From Apis mellifera (lineage: Eukaryota > Arthropoda > Insecta > Hymenoptera > Apidae), in assembly GCF_003254395.2 (NCBI RefSeq), contig NC_037638.1, positions 9,555,535 through 9,619,534 on the forward strand: a stretch of DNA of 64,000 nucleotides. Direction: 5' to 3'. The notes below the pieces were generated by a model. That model was not told the origin of the DNA, searched no databases, and saw only the letters and a list, made by a program, of their open reading frames with translations. Below are positions 25,705 through 39,480 of this stretch, piece after piece. The position numbers were made by a program, and so were the translations under genes. Every line of letters starts with the position of its first letter. The first letter of the stretch is position 1.

Positions 25705-25823
25705 AAAATATTCGATACTTATTAATATTTATGAATTGTATTGAAAGGAATATTCAAAAATTTGATACTGATAAATATAAAAAAAATATCCGATATTTAT
25801 TAATATTTATAAGTAATATTAAT
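25705..25823. repeat. Imperfect short duplication, ~78-bp offset
   Basis: An AT-rich block around CGATACTTATTAATATTTAT at 25713 recurs as CGATATTTATTAATATTTAT at 25791. The duplication makes the frame here spell a near-repeated peptide (KNIRYLLIF twice), which is an echo of the DNA repeat and not a domain. Confidence 0.75.
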
Positions 25824-27203
25824 AAATGTGATTCGTGAACAAGTCGAACGCTATCAAGAATCAGATATTATATATATCTGTCTAATTTTTACATTATAAA
25901 TATTTTTATATTTAATAATCTAATAAAAGATAGTTTTGAATTCATAGAAATTAAACGAATATAGTAAAATATAATCCCAATTTCAATTATTGTAACTATT
26001 GAATTATTTATAAGAGAACGATTATGAAATAAAAATTTAATTTAAAGTCTCTCTTTCATAATAATTTTTCAAATAATTATATCAATAAGTATATAATTTA
26101 TAACTTATAGCTCCTACAATTAATCTAAGTACAAAACAAAACAATTCTTTAAAAATAGTTCAAAGAAAATTCACCCCTAGCAAAATTTCTCTTCCTATTT
26201 TCTTTCAGTCTACTCAGAATCACCACAAAATTCATTTTTTCACAAAGAAACTACAACCCACAAAGGAAACTGTTTAAAAACCCAATTATTTGTATCTCTC
26301 TTTTCTAAATATTAACACTGTACAGTACATTCTTTCTCACTGAGAATAAAAAAAATTTAACAGTTCAATATTGGAAATCCAAAATCCTTTTCAAAAAAAA
26401 AAAAAAGAGAGAGAATTTATTCGCTTAATCCCCAATAACACGATTTCTCTAAGTGACTCATAAACTTGAACTTAAATCGAGCGATACTTAGTACCTAAAA
26501 TATACGTATCGTGGCGCCACTATCTTACAGTCAGTTTTGTCCCTACACGAAGTGGACAAAAGCCGCATCCTTCTCGACTCTTTTTATGAAGTTTTAATGA
26601 GGCGATACCGAATCCCCAGCTGCGTTTCCCGACCTCGAAAGGGCCCAAGTGTTTCCTTCTTCGCTTTCAGCACGACAAAGCGTCCCTCGAAGCTTCTTCT
26701 TTTGACACTTGAGAAATCAGGTCGCGGTTTCGAGAGCGCCTCGAAGAGCCGATCGAACAACCGTCAATCTCCATGCGATCAAAGAACAGGGAACAACGAA
26801 TTTAAAGACTGATATCTAAGTGATTCAGTTCTTCCACTTGCGTTTCTTTCTTGCAAGTTTTGAAAATTTTATCATATTTGGTTTTGGAGAGAAGAGGAAT
26901 TTAATATATCCGAAAACATTTGCATATCATTGTATTTATATTATTTTTTCTAACTATAAAAGTAGTCATTATTAAATTACTGTAATAGTTTCGCAATGTT
27001 TCTATAAAATGAGTTAAAAATTAAAATATATAAGCTTCTGTATCCACGAAATCACTTACCAGAAATGTGAAAAAAATTTATTTCTCTCATTCCAATTCAC
27101 CATTGTTAAAAATGTGAAAAGTATTATATTCGCGTTGCCGTTAAATTGTACAAAATTTATCTGTTAGAAACAAAATCGCAAGTTTAGTTTAGGAGGAGGA
27201 AGC

Positions 27204-27246
27204 GAGGGGAGGAAAAAAAAAAAGAGAGAGAGAGAGAGAAAAAAGG
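27204..27246 (+). repeat. 43-base polypurine tract with (GA)n core
   Basis: Uninterrupted A/G from 27204 to 27246, with A11 followed by a GA repeat. It is the same class of element as the tract at 9780. Confidence 0.88.
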
Positions 27247-29010
27247 TAGCAGCGACAGGAAACTTTCGCGTTTTGTATCGACTACGGCTCGTACTTTTCC
27301 CCCTTTACCTCGTTCCTCGCATAACGAACAGCTTTGATAGTGTTTCCTGAGCACCATTGCCAGAAAATTATACGACCAACGATACAAAGCCGCTGGCCGC
27401 GAAACTTTTATATCCTCGCGCGAAATTTGGGGTTAATTATCGCGCACCGGTATTCTACATAATGCTCGTCGCATCTTTTTTTCCATCCCTGGACAATTGC
27501 TTCGCGCAATTTAAATGGGTGTAATTCACATTCTCCGACCGTTTCTCGAATTGTTCGTTAATTCCATCTCGATAGGCGTTAATTTAAGTCACGCTTCGAT
27601 GCAACTTTGATGGTAAATAAAAATTTCGTTTCGATTAATTGAATGTTAAGGTGGTAAAAATTTGATTCGAATTATTCGTATGATATTCGTATGAAAAAAA
27701 ATTTTAAGAGGCCGTATTTTAATTGGAGTGGAGTGAATGTTATTGTATTTTACGAAACCGCTTTGTTTGTTAATTAATACAATTTTTGAGGGTGTTCACT
27801 TTCTCGTGAATGTGGAAATTATTTTCGCGCCCGTGACCACCGCTCTGTCGGTCTCTAATTATTATTCTCGCTCGTAGTGACGGGCCGTACGTAATATTCT
27901 AATTTGTCTGGTCGGCCAAGCTGACGTTATTCCCTTCCATTAGGGTGACAAGAGAGATGGAAAAGGAAAGGGCAGAAATAATTCGTCGCAGGTGCGATCA
28001 GAAAAATTTCTGCGTCGGGTCAGCACCTTTTTCACGTTTCAAATAGATTTTTAATGCCGGAAAATTGTTCATACTATATTATTTTCCATATCATGTTGCA
28101 CTTATTGGAATTTTAAGATATTTTTGAGATAATTTTCACGCCGAACATGATAAAATAGATTAAGCGTTTTTAATAATTTTAATATTCTATGACGATATCC
28201 TACAGTGATAATATTATTTTATTTTCTGTGAAATATTAATTTGTAGTATAATTATATTTTACAACTGTATTTTTATCTTAATGATTAAAAATGATTTGAA
28301 ATATAAATTTTGATTATTTATTCGAGTGAAATTTTGGAGATTGCAGGAAATAGATGAATACGTTAAATATTTTATCAATTTTCCTGTTTGCATTTATTAC
28401 AGTTGTCAATTTGCATTTATTATAATTACTGTGGCAAATTCGTAAAATCAACATTTGATTAATTTTGCTTCAAGATCAAGTTAAATTAATAACTAAGATT
28501 TGTGGACATTTCTAAATCAAACTAACTAAATTGCACAAAATTTATATCGGATTTAAATAAATATTCGACGCAAAGATGTCGAAATATGAAATTAAACAAA
28601 CAGTTTAACAACGTGTAATAACAAAGTACTCAAAATTTTTTAATTTATAAAAAAGGAATCATTTATTAAAACAATTCTTCAAATATCAATATATTTATCA
28701 AACATTTTCAAAGGGTCGAATCTAGAGAGCACAAGTTTTACGAAAACTGAAGCTTATTTATTTGCTTAATTACCAATAACTATTAACATAAGCATTTAAC
28801 TTTGCGCGGAATGAAACGAGATTATGATAAATACCACAATAACCATAAATAATCATAAAAAGACCATTGCTGTTTTCTGCCGCTTCGAACCATCGATTTC
28901 CATGAAATCCCGATTCTTTACTTTATTTTCTTATCGCGTATGCGCATAATCCCGTGTCTTCGCAATTATCAAATCAGAGGAAAAACAGATAGTAAAATAA
29001 AAAACGAGAT

Positions 29011-29480
29011 ACGCACGGTTTAGCATAAACGAACAGAGGAGAGGAAATAATCCGAGCGTGTAGAACGATTTAAAATCTTGGCGATGTCGGCCATCCGAGA
29101 CTGGTGGCCGCGGAATGGGAAGGGAGAAAAGTCAAATATCGCACACCCTCGTGCAGCGTACCGCGCGCGACTGCATACGAAAACCACCCTAAAGTAATCT
29201 TCGGCCATTCCCACGTCTATGCATGTGCATGCACACCCACGTGTACGCGCATAATACATGTGTATATACACGTACACGTGACACCCAACTTTTTGGAATT
29301 CGATGCGACGCTCGCGTGAACAGCCATTTACTTGCCGGGTCTATTCCGCACATGTCACCTTCCTCCTAGGATCGAGGGGGGGATAGGAAAATGGGTCAAA
29401 AATCTAGGATGTATCGCGCCTGCTCCAACCGAATTATGAATTATCTATGCGTGTCCTAACGTTTTTTTTGGCAAGAGTGA
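29011..29480. other. CpG-rich patch with E-box palindromes
   Basis: Contains an almost continuous alternating purine-pyrimidine stretch at 29218-29281 with two CACGTG E-boxes (29238-29243 and 29275-29280) and further CATGTG/GTGCAT words. Opposing open frames of 71 and 85 codons are stop-poor shadows. It is likely non-coding. Confidence 0.5.
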
Positions 29481-31180
29481 TTTTTCTTTTTTTTAAGTTA
29501 ATGTAAAAAAAAAATGGCACGCTATTCCTTCGAATGGAATATTGAAGTTTTTTGCATTTATAAAAAATGGAAAAAGTTTAAAAATCCGTTTTAACTAAGG
29601 CTAATTTAATCGGGATATTTAAAAGAAAGTTTTGTAATTGTAATAATTTTGTGATAATAAAGGAGGAAGGAGTCCAATGTATTATTACCATTCCGTTTTA
29701 TCTGAATATTATTTAGCGACTGCGAATACGTATTTATGCAAAAATTATGAATTTGAATATGCAAAAATCTACATGACGTGAAAAAACAAGCTCCATTTTT
29801 TTTAATTATTCATAAAATGTTCGTAAAAAAATTTGATTTGATAAAAATCCGCGAGAAACTCCAAGTTGAAGATTATATTTCTTCATATTTGTATTTTGTA
29901 TAATATTTTTCCGCGTAAAAAAGAAAAAACCTCGTATTCTTTTCTTTTTTTTCTTCATGTCACGTCACGATTGTTCGAGTGACAATTTAACCGTGTAATG
30001 GGATTCTATTCGACTAAAACAGGCGTAAGCGACACGGATATCGATTGATTACCGAACGTCTGATCGTCTCTCCAAGGCTAACTGATTAGAATTAATGCTG
30101 GTTTCATGATTATAACTGATGCGTTTGTCATATCATCGATGATTAGTAATTGAGAAATGACCGTTCATCAGCTCGATCATTATCATAATTATTCGCGAGA
30201 GGTTTACAATTTCCTCCGTTTTCTGCTTAATAATCGACAATTTGATCAAATTATTTTTCCGATGAAAATAATATCTGAATTTATCCCGAAAAATCCAACA
30301 ATTTTATTAACAATTGGGCGAATACATCGACGATGGGAAATAATTCGTTTCTCTCTAGAATTTAGAATATTTCAAACGCTTAAGAGTTTGGAATAATACA
30401 CAAGACTTATTCGTCACTCATAGGCTTCGCCAAAGTTTCTCCTCATATTCTCAACGTATCCCGAGAATTTGAAGAATGCCGAAGAAATATTTATCCCTCT
30501 TCTTTTGCAATAAATAGATAGTATGCATGATTTACCTTTCGACCTAGAATCCCTGAGAATAATAATTGTGAAAATAAAGAAGGAGATATATATAGTGGAG
30601 GAATTTTATGGAAAAGCAAGTATATTACGTTGGAACGATCGGGATTAGAAGAAAATAAATTGAATGTGAAACGTTCGATATTATTTTAAAGAAAACGAGA
30701 ATTTTATGAATATGAATCGAAGCGATAATAATATTCAATCAATGGAAATTGCAAAATTTAATCAAACTGCGAAAGATATATTTGCATGAATATTCGAATA
30801 TTATCTAAGAATTGAATTAAAATTTCCTAATCTCAAAATTATACCATCAAAATGTACAATAAAAGTATTATAATAATCAATAAAAATATCACTTTAAGAA
30901 TTTGATACATTTACAAATCGATATTTGAAAAAAGAAAAGTTTTCTTCGAAATATCCTCCAGTTTCTTCCAGTTAATTTCAAACCTCCTCGATTATTCCAT
31001 ATATCCGAAAAAAACGTATACCTATTAATTTCGTTCCACAAAATTATACAACGAAAGTAAACGAAAGCAAAACATTTTACGCGCGCAAATTAAATTATTG
31101 CATAATTCCATTTTATTCGGTGCACAGCCTCCCTCCCTCATAGTCATCCTACACATTTCCACGTTAAAAAAAACACGTAT
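29481..31180. other. AT-rich DNA, no gene seen
   Basis: Stops are dense in all frames apart from a 79-codon plus frame at 30157-30396 with no recognisable family. No repeat of note. Confidence 0.6.
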
Positions 31181-31760
31181 CCCATAATTTCATTACATCG
31201 AGAGAAAAAGAGAGAGAGAAAAAAAAGCACGCGCTTTCCATCCCAAAAGCAGCAGATCACGAGGAGCAGAGAAATCCTTCGAGCAGGTGATTCGTGTTAC
31301 GAGAGTTTACACAGCGTGGAACATTGTCAGCAACACCGGCTCCTCTCCGCCACTTTTCGTCGACGAAAAGGGAGGGGGTTGAACACCGCATACCGTTCTG
31401 ATATCGAACAAAAACCCTCCTACGCTCCTGTCGGGGTGAAGGGGGGAGGAGAGTGTTTAAATTAGCGGCGTAGAAAGAGAGCGGAACGTGTGCATTCTGC
31501 GCGCGTGTTACACTTTATGCAAATAGTTCGACAGGCGGCCATCCATTAAACGCTATTTTCACCCCATCCCGGCTCACAAAGGCATATGGGGACATATTTC
31601 GCGTACAACACTCCCTGAATTCGTCTCCCGGCTGAACGCGCCCCGAAAATTCTCATACAATCGCAATTCTGTTTCACGCTTGTAATAACGTTTGTTATGA
31701 AATACAGGTGTAAACACGAGTGCCTCGAAATGGGAAACCGACGCGATTGAAATCGGCGTT
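31181..31760. other. CpG-rich island with perfect palindrome; likely regulatory
   Basis: GC-rich unique sequence with few long ORFs. It contains an 18-base perfect palindrome at 31353-31370 and an ATGCAAAT octamer (POU-type site) at about 31517-31524. A GA/A purine run lies at its left edge. No coding frame was recognised. Enhancer or promoter identity is inferred. Confidence 0.45.
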
Positions 31761-33400
31761 TGAAAGAATTTTGGGGGACAAGGGTAATTAGGATTGTTTC
31801 AAAATTGTATTTTCGTTTCTCAGTTGCACGAACACAACGATATTTTGTTACTTTGATGTTAATTCTCTATTAATTAATTTCTGTGATAATTCATTCAAAT
31901 GTTTGGTTTGTTCTTGTTGTTATTTTTCTTTTTCCAATTTTTTAGAATTTTCATTTTATATCGTGCATACGTGTAGGTATTGGCAACTATTCGATGTTCT
32001 CTTGAATGTTTCGTAGTTCGAACGAAATGTTTATTGTATAAGTAGAAGGTGAGATTACGTTGGAATGAAAAATTAAATGAGCATCGTTAACAGAGTCGAT
32101 GAGGTACAAAGGAAAATTGCGTGAAGAATTATGTAATGAGTTTTGAAATGAATAAAAAATTAAAGAAATAGTAAAGAAATATGGTAACTAAAACTCAAAG
32201 GATTACAGCAGAAGAAAAAGATAAAAGAAATAATGAAATAAAATGAATGGGGAATTGAAAATATATAATACAAATGTAACTACATAAAATTCTTCACGTA
32301 AAATATTAATAATTTACAAAAAATATATATTTAGAATCAACTTCTCTTTAAATATTTTTAATAAATAATAAATAATCTTTTCAATTATTTCGTCAAAAAC
32401 TATGTAAAAGTACAATTGAAACAAAGAAGCTACAAAACCAGGGCTGAATAGGAGAAAATCGAGGCGAAAGTTTGTTTAAGGAAGTTGAGAGAAAGCACAA
32501 AGAAAGAAAGAGAGAATAAAAGATAGAAATGGATGAAATTTTTTGAATACGTGTATCTACTTTATTCCAGAAGATAAAAAGGAAGAGATGGGTCGATCGT
32601 GAATTATCTTTATTTCTTGGTAGATTGACTTCCATGATTACGTGGCATAGCTAAGTAACGTTATCATGCAAATCCCTTATTCTGTTTTATGTATTGATTA
32701 TAAGGCTTGAAATTGGACGTTTTAAAGAAATCTCTTCAGGATTTGTAAAATTTATCATAGACAGTGATTATATATACTGGAAGAACTAAAAGTCTATTAT
32801 CTTCGATAAAGATTTATCATTTATTTTTAATCGTCCTTTTGCAAATAGGCAGCTATTTACCGATTGAAATATCGCGTTTGTACATTGTTTGGTTAGAAAT
32901 TACATATACTATATATCACAAGTGATTAGCGGCCATGATATGCAACATACATTTGCCTGATTTGTTGCAGTGTAAATTGAACATTTAAATAGTCGTTACC
33001 GAAGAATTATTTTGTAGAGATAAATTGAAAGTGCAGATTTTTATTTCAATAAAATGTAAATTACATGCAAATGCGACCTAAATGTTACGTGAAAATAGTA
33101 TATAAATTAATCCTATTGGAACAACGAATTCAACAACGCGCAATAACAAAACGTTTAATTTAAATTCGTTTATATATCCTCGATAAGACAAATCCTTGTG
33201 CTTTGGATTCACACTTTTCTATCCCTATGTTTGCATTGTATGTAAAAACGTTAAAAGGTTTTGGATTTTATATTTTTATATTCAAGTATTTTACATTTCT
33301 AAAAAAAAAAAAAAAAAAAGATTAACGCTAAAAGAACTTCTGATTTCCGGATTATACATCCTCCCGAATTTTATTATATTTTTTTAGCTTCTCAAACGTT
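31761..33400. other. AT-rich DNA, no gene seen
   Basis: Plain AT-rich sequence. An A19 run lies at 33301-33319. The 80-codon minus frame at 32393-32635 is F/S/L-rich from purine-biased DNA and is not called. Confidence 0.6.
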
Positions 33401-34090
33401 CGAGATCCTCGATTAACAAACGCGGGGATGGCAGAGGAGAGAGACAAAGACAAAAAACCGGCCATACATCCGTTCGTGGAAACGAACGAAGTTCCGTTTC
33501 ACTTCACCAAACAATGCCCCTTCGAAATTACGTATTCGCGTGGATTGCGCCCCCTGTTTAGCCCCTAATAATGCAAAGACTGGCAGTCGTATGCGTCCCA
33601 CTAATGGCCCTAGTCCAGGCCACTACCTGGACAATGTATCTTTCGAGACGGCGCGGAACGATTCACTCGTTGGAACGGTGGCGCGCTCTGGCGGGGTATC
33701 CGAAGCATGCAACAAAGATCGCCCGCTCCACACCATTAAGGCTCGTTTGCCATTCCTTTACCTCCACTATTTATCTTCCGATCCTAGCTAGAAAAGACGG
33801 AATACTTATCCCGTATTTCCTTATCCGGATGTGTGTACGAACCGTTCCCCAGGGCGAATCGTATAATTTCATTGGAACGTGGCGATTCGTTCGGGTTGTT
33901 GCCTCTCCTCTGAAATTTCTACTTCTATTTCCGTGAGTCACGAGTATTTTTTTGTATTCTTGGAATCGGATCGGAACACGTTTGGGAGGAATTTCTCTCT
34001 CTTTCTTTCGTTTGATCTCTTCGCTTCTGATTCTGAGAGCCCTTTTGGGAGACGGTGCGTGTTACGTGAAATAAATTCGGGGTGAACATT
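33401..34090 (+). other. CpG-rich island with a signal-peptide-like ORF (unproven)
   Basis: On the + strand an ATG at 33571 opens 121 codons to 33936. The peptide begins MQRLAVVCVPLMALVQA, a short basic/polar start followed by a hydrophobic core and a small-x-small-like end, as in secretory signal peptides; the rest is K/R-rich with no recognised domain. It lies on the same strand as the Dpr exon, so a leader exon spliced onward is conceivable. However, an 83-codon + frame and a 62-codon minus frame overlap it, no donor stands out, and CpG-driven chance opening is as likely. Listed as a candidate only. Confidence 0.22.
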
Positions 34091-37000
34091 CTTGAGGGAT
34101 CTTTGATGGGGAGTAAGGGTAAGCTCTAGGGCAATTTTCTCATCGTTTAGGATCCGTGTGATGAATTTACGAGCAATGGAAATTGATTTTCATAGCCTGT
34201 TTACGGATAATGTGTAGTACAAGCTGGATTATTTTTTTCTTTTTTTGGATTTTTATATGACTGTATGAATGGAATTTTAATTTATACAAAGTATAAATAT
34301 ACGATAATTTTCATAACATTTGGAGACGTATCTTGTATAAAATCGATAAAGAATCAATTTATCAAACGATTATTTCATTTCCAAAATTGTTTTCCAATTA
34401 AACAAACGAGAGATCGTTACCAAAAAATCCATATAATATTTAATATTAAATATTCTTTTCCATTATTCTGATTTCGAGCAAAAGAACCATTCGAAAAAAA
34501 TTCAAATTCACTTACGACTTTTACATTTTCTCTCTCCTCGCCGGATAAAGAATTGCAACAAACAGAAACGTCTCTCGAATAAAACGTGTTCAAATTTCAT
34601 AAAGGAGCGTGTCCTCCAGGAGTGTTCTTAATAAAGTGGCAAAGCATTGTCGACCACTGCCCGTCACGGCGACACGCGCTGACAGCGTGACGGATGTTTC
34701 GGAACCGTTCCTCCCTTTGCGAACGTCGCCACGTTTCCCGGGAGGGATGAAACGAGTAATGGCCCTTTTCAGCCCATTTTCTCTTAGCAAGGAGCTATTA
34801 TCGCTTATCGCATTACGCAGCCTCATTAATATATTCTCACTGGCCACGGAGAATACAGAGCATCCCCGGAGGACACGGTGTCCGAATTAACGTTCGACAA
34901 TCGAGAAGTTTCAATGGGAACCGAGGGATGACCAAACCGTGTTGCACTGGCTGGCTATTTCCTGTTTTGTGGAAATCGATTCAACGTATTCGCGCGGACG
35001 GAATGTGGATGGATTCCGGAAAATATTTCATTCCTTTCTTTCTTTTTGAACGTGAGTTAAATACGTAATGTAATCTCTTCTATTATTTTCAACCTTATTC
35101 TCGTTACTTTTTGTTGTACATTTTTAACTCTCTTTTTGTCTGATTGTTTATTAATCGATGATTTATAATATTAAATATTTATTCCATTTAAAGATGGATT
35201 ATTAATCATCGAGTTTTAAATGTGAAAAGGAATTTGAATCATGGTTTTCTAAGTTGCTCCTGTTTTTTGAAGATTCCAAAGTTGTTTCTATTCTTCAATT
35301 ATTGTAATTATTTCATTCTGAATTATACTATTTAAAAAGTCACATATTCTATTTCTCTAATTCTATTTTTGAGTCATTCTTATTTTTGTATTTTTCTACA
35401 AAAAAATTTGAACTTTCAGAAACTATTTACGTATATACAAAATGTATATATAAAAATGTATATATAAAAATGTATATATAAAAATCGACAGTATATCAAA
35501 TAATGTATCACCACATTTAATATCTCGTGTTAGATTATCCACCAATTCTAGATCGCGTGTGTTCACGTGAAAAGAAAAGGGATAAAATAGTTGCCTGCCT
35601 GTTAGCCTTTGGTACCATTAGACGTAGATCGCCTATGACTGGAAGAGAAACGCGCCACTTACCCCTAGTTATTAATAGCTCTAATACCTCCGCCATTAAA
35701 GTGAAACCATAGGAAACTGAACACCTGTGTTATTTCACATGCCGTGGAAGTTGCACAGTCGAAAGGTCACGAGATTCGTTCGATTCCTCGTAATTTTTTT
35801 TTACCATTTCCTTTCCCGAGAAGTGGCCGCGCAGGATTGAATATTTATATCAATGCCTTGCGCAGGAGACGCATTTCGTTCGTATTTCGTCGATTTTTTC
35901 GCGGTATCGATTCGCACGCTTTCCATCCGTGGCAAAAGGAAAATTGAGCCGATATTTAAGTAACTTTGACACGTCCCTTCGTATTTTCACTGTAAACGAA
36001 ACCCATCCTATTATGGATAAGACTTCTTTGAAACTGTACCATCCCTTTGTAAGTCAATATTTAACGTTAAAAATGGTGGAGACATTTTTTAAGATAAATC
36101 CTTCCACTCTTCGTTATCCTATTATTTCCAATTTATCGTTTATACGTTTCGTTTTTATAATTTTCAAAATGTAAACAATTTTCGACGGAATTCCGACGAT
36201 AAAACGATAAAATAATTTTTTACGTTTCGCGAACCGTTACATCGTTATCGTTCACCATAACAATTTTACGTAACACCCCGAGCAAGTAGAGGAGAGTAAG
36301 GAACGAGGGGTCGAGTTACTTGATCATCCCCGATCTTGTTTACGCCAAGATTTAAAAAAAAGAGGAGCGGAAGAACGGTTTCTTCTTGGTTCGTTTATTA
36401 CGATACGTTGGCAGATAGTAAACGGTGTTGTCGCGGAGGACACCGTACTGCTCTATTCTTCCTCCTTGAAAGAAGGAATGAATAGCGTGACATTTTTGCG
36501 CCGCGAGAAATTCTGTGTCGTTTCAAATATTATAGTATTATTTCGTGGATCGTTGCACGATTTTCTTTATCTTCTCGATCAATTTATTTCGTTTTGGAAA
36601 ACATTATTTTCCAATCTATCTTTTTTTAATTTTAATTTTTCTACATTCTCGTAGAATCTTCAATCTCTCCTGATGATAAACAGTTGTTAACACAAATAAT
36701 AAATTCGAAAGATATTTGGTATTTTCGAATACAGAATTTTGGTTTCTCCATTATGAATAAATTATGAATAATATATATATATATATAAATATACAGATTT
36801 GAAAGTTTTTGCTTCTTATTTAACGGATATTCGTTAAATTTGTATCCATTCATTCTCATAATTTCGTCTTAATTGCCTAATAATTTAAATCACGGAAATT
36901 TGATTTCCACCGGAAGCTCGAGTTGTATTCCACATTAGAGAGATTCTATAGTCCACGCAAAATTACTTACACGCTGGTTTAATCTGATCCCAACTTTCAT

Positions 37001-38740
37001 CTCAACGTGGTGCAATTCCGCTTGAAACGACGAAATTTCCGAGGGAGGCTGAATTTGTTAAATTTACCTGAAACGATTTCCTCCTCTAGTCACTCAACTA
37101 ACATGTTTTCATCACGATTGTATTAACCGTTTCCCCTTCCTGGTCACGCTGACCCTCATTTTTGCTCGTCACGAGAAAGTACAATTCATTTTAATTGTGA
37201 AGTTGCTACAACAACAATGAAAATTTAATTTCACTTAAATTATCCATAATTCCAATATTATTTCAAATATATTTCTTCCTCTTATATCAATGTCTCTCAA
37301 CACGAGAACAAAATATGTAATAATTTGTAATAATTTCTCTGTTCAAAAGTTTCTTTCCAATTAATAATTTGTTCGTTGAAGAATACTTAAACGAAGCCAC
37401 GTGTAATAATTATTTGGAAAAACAGAGAAGAGATTCTATTAATTTCTAAATTTCCATGACAGAGTATCTGAATTGAAATATTTGAGAACTGTTCTAAATA
37501 TTCATTCAGTCTCATCATTATTCTGTCTATATAAATACATTTCATTTGTTGTTACAATATTTTATTAAAATAAGTATATAATTAAGGTATATTTATTTCT
37601 CGGGAAAAAACGTAATATTTCCTGATACAAGGAAAATTTGCAGCGCAGCCAACGAAATTTCGGCCATGATGAAAAAGATGCTGCCTTGAGAAACTAAAAT
37701 ATGAAGTTATAACGAATGCAAGACGCCAAACGTAATTACTTTCTTGTGTGCCGGTATACAGAGTAGGAAAAGGAAATGGAAAGTACGAACATAAGGAGGA
37801 ACACGATGGAAAACTAAAGAGTTCTTTCGTTAATCAACGTTTCAAAGTTTCTTGCTTTTCGAACTTCAGGGAAAGGAATATTACTTTCTTATTGACACTG
37901 TACGGCTTCTGTAATGACAGTGCAAGATATCTTTCACGAAATTACTTTTATTCTCACGCTTTTCCAAATGGAATCGTCTCTCATTTCCTTACGAGTTAGT
38001 AATAAACGATGTTGTGATCAAATTGATGATGAGCGTCACCATTCGATATTATCATTATCGAGAAAGAATTCAGACTACGAAATGAGTATAGTTGGAATTT
38101 TTTTTCTATATTATATATTGTTAATTTTTTTTCTTTAACTCAAAAGAAACTTTTAATTTTTATATATAATAAAAAAATCTGTGATAGAGCATTGAATAAT
38201 TCATGGAATTAAAATTAAACATATTGTATTAAAATTGCTCTCTTTCAGACTTTTCGCAATAAAAATGTAAATATTGCACGTTAGTTTCATCAGAATTTTG
38301 CTTTAAAGTGCAGTAAAGAAAATATCTTGTATAATATGTTCGTGCTTTATAGCGATCATCTTTTCCTTCGCACCAATAAGTGTGTTGTAAATCTTCAGAG
38401 CTTTAGTTACAGTTATATAGGACACATTTTATTGCAGAGGTGGTCCTGTGATTATTTTTTCGATTAAAAATTATTTCTTTTTTTTATAAATTATAATCAA
38501 GACAATTATTGTCTTATTCTACTCATCTGTTCAATTATTTATCACCCTTCTTCGTTTGATAAATCGATCAATGCTTCAATTTAGAAAGAAATTTTAGTTT
38601 CCAAAAATATATGAAACTCTTTTCCTTCACCATCCATATAAAAGTACTATAAATTTTCATAAAAATCCGCAATACAATAACAATAATACCGTCGTAATTC
38701 AACACGTTTCTCTAACATCAAACGTACTCGCAAAAAATCT
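34091..38740. other. AT-rich DNA with small islands, no gene seen
   Basis: CpG-richer patches lie at 34600-35000 (with an 8-bp inverted repeat at 34671-34693), 35530-35950 and 36230-36480. A 14-bp minisatellite lies at about 35437-35485 and a TA run at about 36770-36786. Frames at 34590-34890 are open on both strands at once. Nothing was recognised as a gene. Confidence 0.55.
35437..35485. repeat. 14-bp AT minisatellite, ~3 copies
   Basis: Unit AAAAATGTATATAT repeated about three times head to tail. Confidence 0.88.
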
Positions 38741-39480
38741 CACCCCAAATCAAATCCAACCCCTACAGGGAATCGCGCTATCCCCCACAGAGGCAATTAC
38801 AAACAATTAACCATACCCCCAAAATTATCTCGATTCTCACCCCACGATGTCATTAACAAAAACGTGTTCACCATCCGATCCCTTGGCTCATTGCACGCGA
38901 CAAGGGGGTTGAGACACGCCATTTCCACCACGACACGCCTTTCTTTTATTTTTTTATTTCCCCACGGTGCAATATCTCCGATTTCAACGATGTCGCGCAA
39001 AAAAAAAAAAAAAAAAAAAAACAAATAAAAGCTCCACATCTTTCTCCTCCCTCCCCTTCCATATCATACCCTCTCGCGATGCTGATTAAATGGAAAGCTT
39101 CGATGATCACGCGTCGTTCGCTCGTTTTATTCCGCACCAGTGTTCTGCACAACGATTTCTCTTCTCTCGTTTTCTTTCTTTTTTTTTTTTTTTGCAAAAA
39201 AGAAAGGAAGAAATAAAAAGAAAGGGGGTGGAAAAAAGTCGTGTCCCCGGGGTGCGATTCGTGGAAGGAAAAGGACGTCCTAATCGCGTATTCGGCGCGT
39301 TTCGTCCTCATTCCAAAGTTTGGTACGCTAAATCGCGGGGCTGTGTTGAAAGTTCTGGCCGCCGGTAATGGAGGCCGACGCATAATTCCTGCAATGTTTC
39401 ACGCGATGCGGCTCACTGCATGCGCTCGCTGACATTCCCTGTCCGAGCGGTAAGCCGCTTTAATCCGCTACGCGTGCTGG
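38741..39480. other. CpG-rich island with long A and T runs
   Basis: Contains A23 (38999-39021) and T15 (39179-39193) flanking a CpG-rich block. The T run continues into GC and an A-run, giving TTTTTTGCAAAAAA. Minus frames of 80 and 145 codons and a plus frame of 92 codons pass through the homopolymers as F or K runs, so they are artefacts of composition. 39240-39460 is unique GC-rich sequence of unknown role. Confidence 0.5.

Larger units (their letters stand above)
24371..29010. other. AT-rich DNA with small islands, no gene seen
   Basis: Mostly AT-rich. Mid-GC unique patches lie at 25080-25460, 26500-26810, 27240-27480 and 27830-28030. A duplicated AT-rich block lies at 25700-25825. The frame at 26537-26812 (91 codons, +) has a varied S/R-rich peptide without recognisable motifs. 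Confidence 0.55.

Noticed and set aside
38946..39383. 145-codon minus-strand ORF
   Set aside because: It runs through A and T homopolymers as K and F strings, with opposing open frames over the same DNA.
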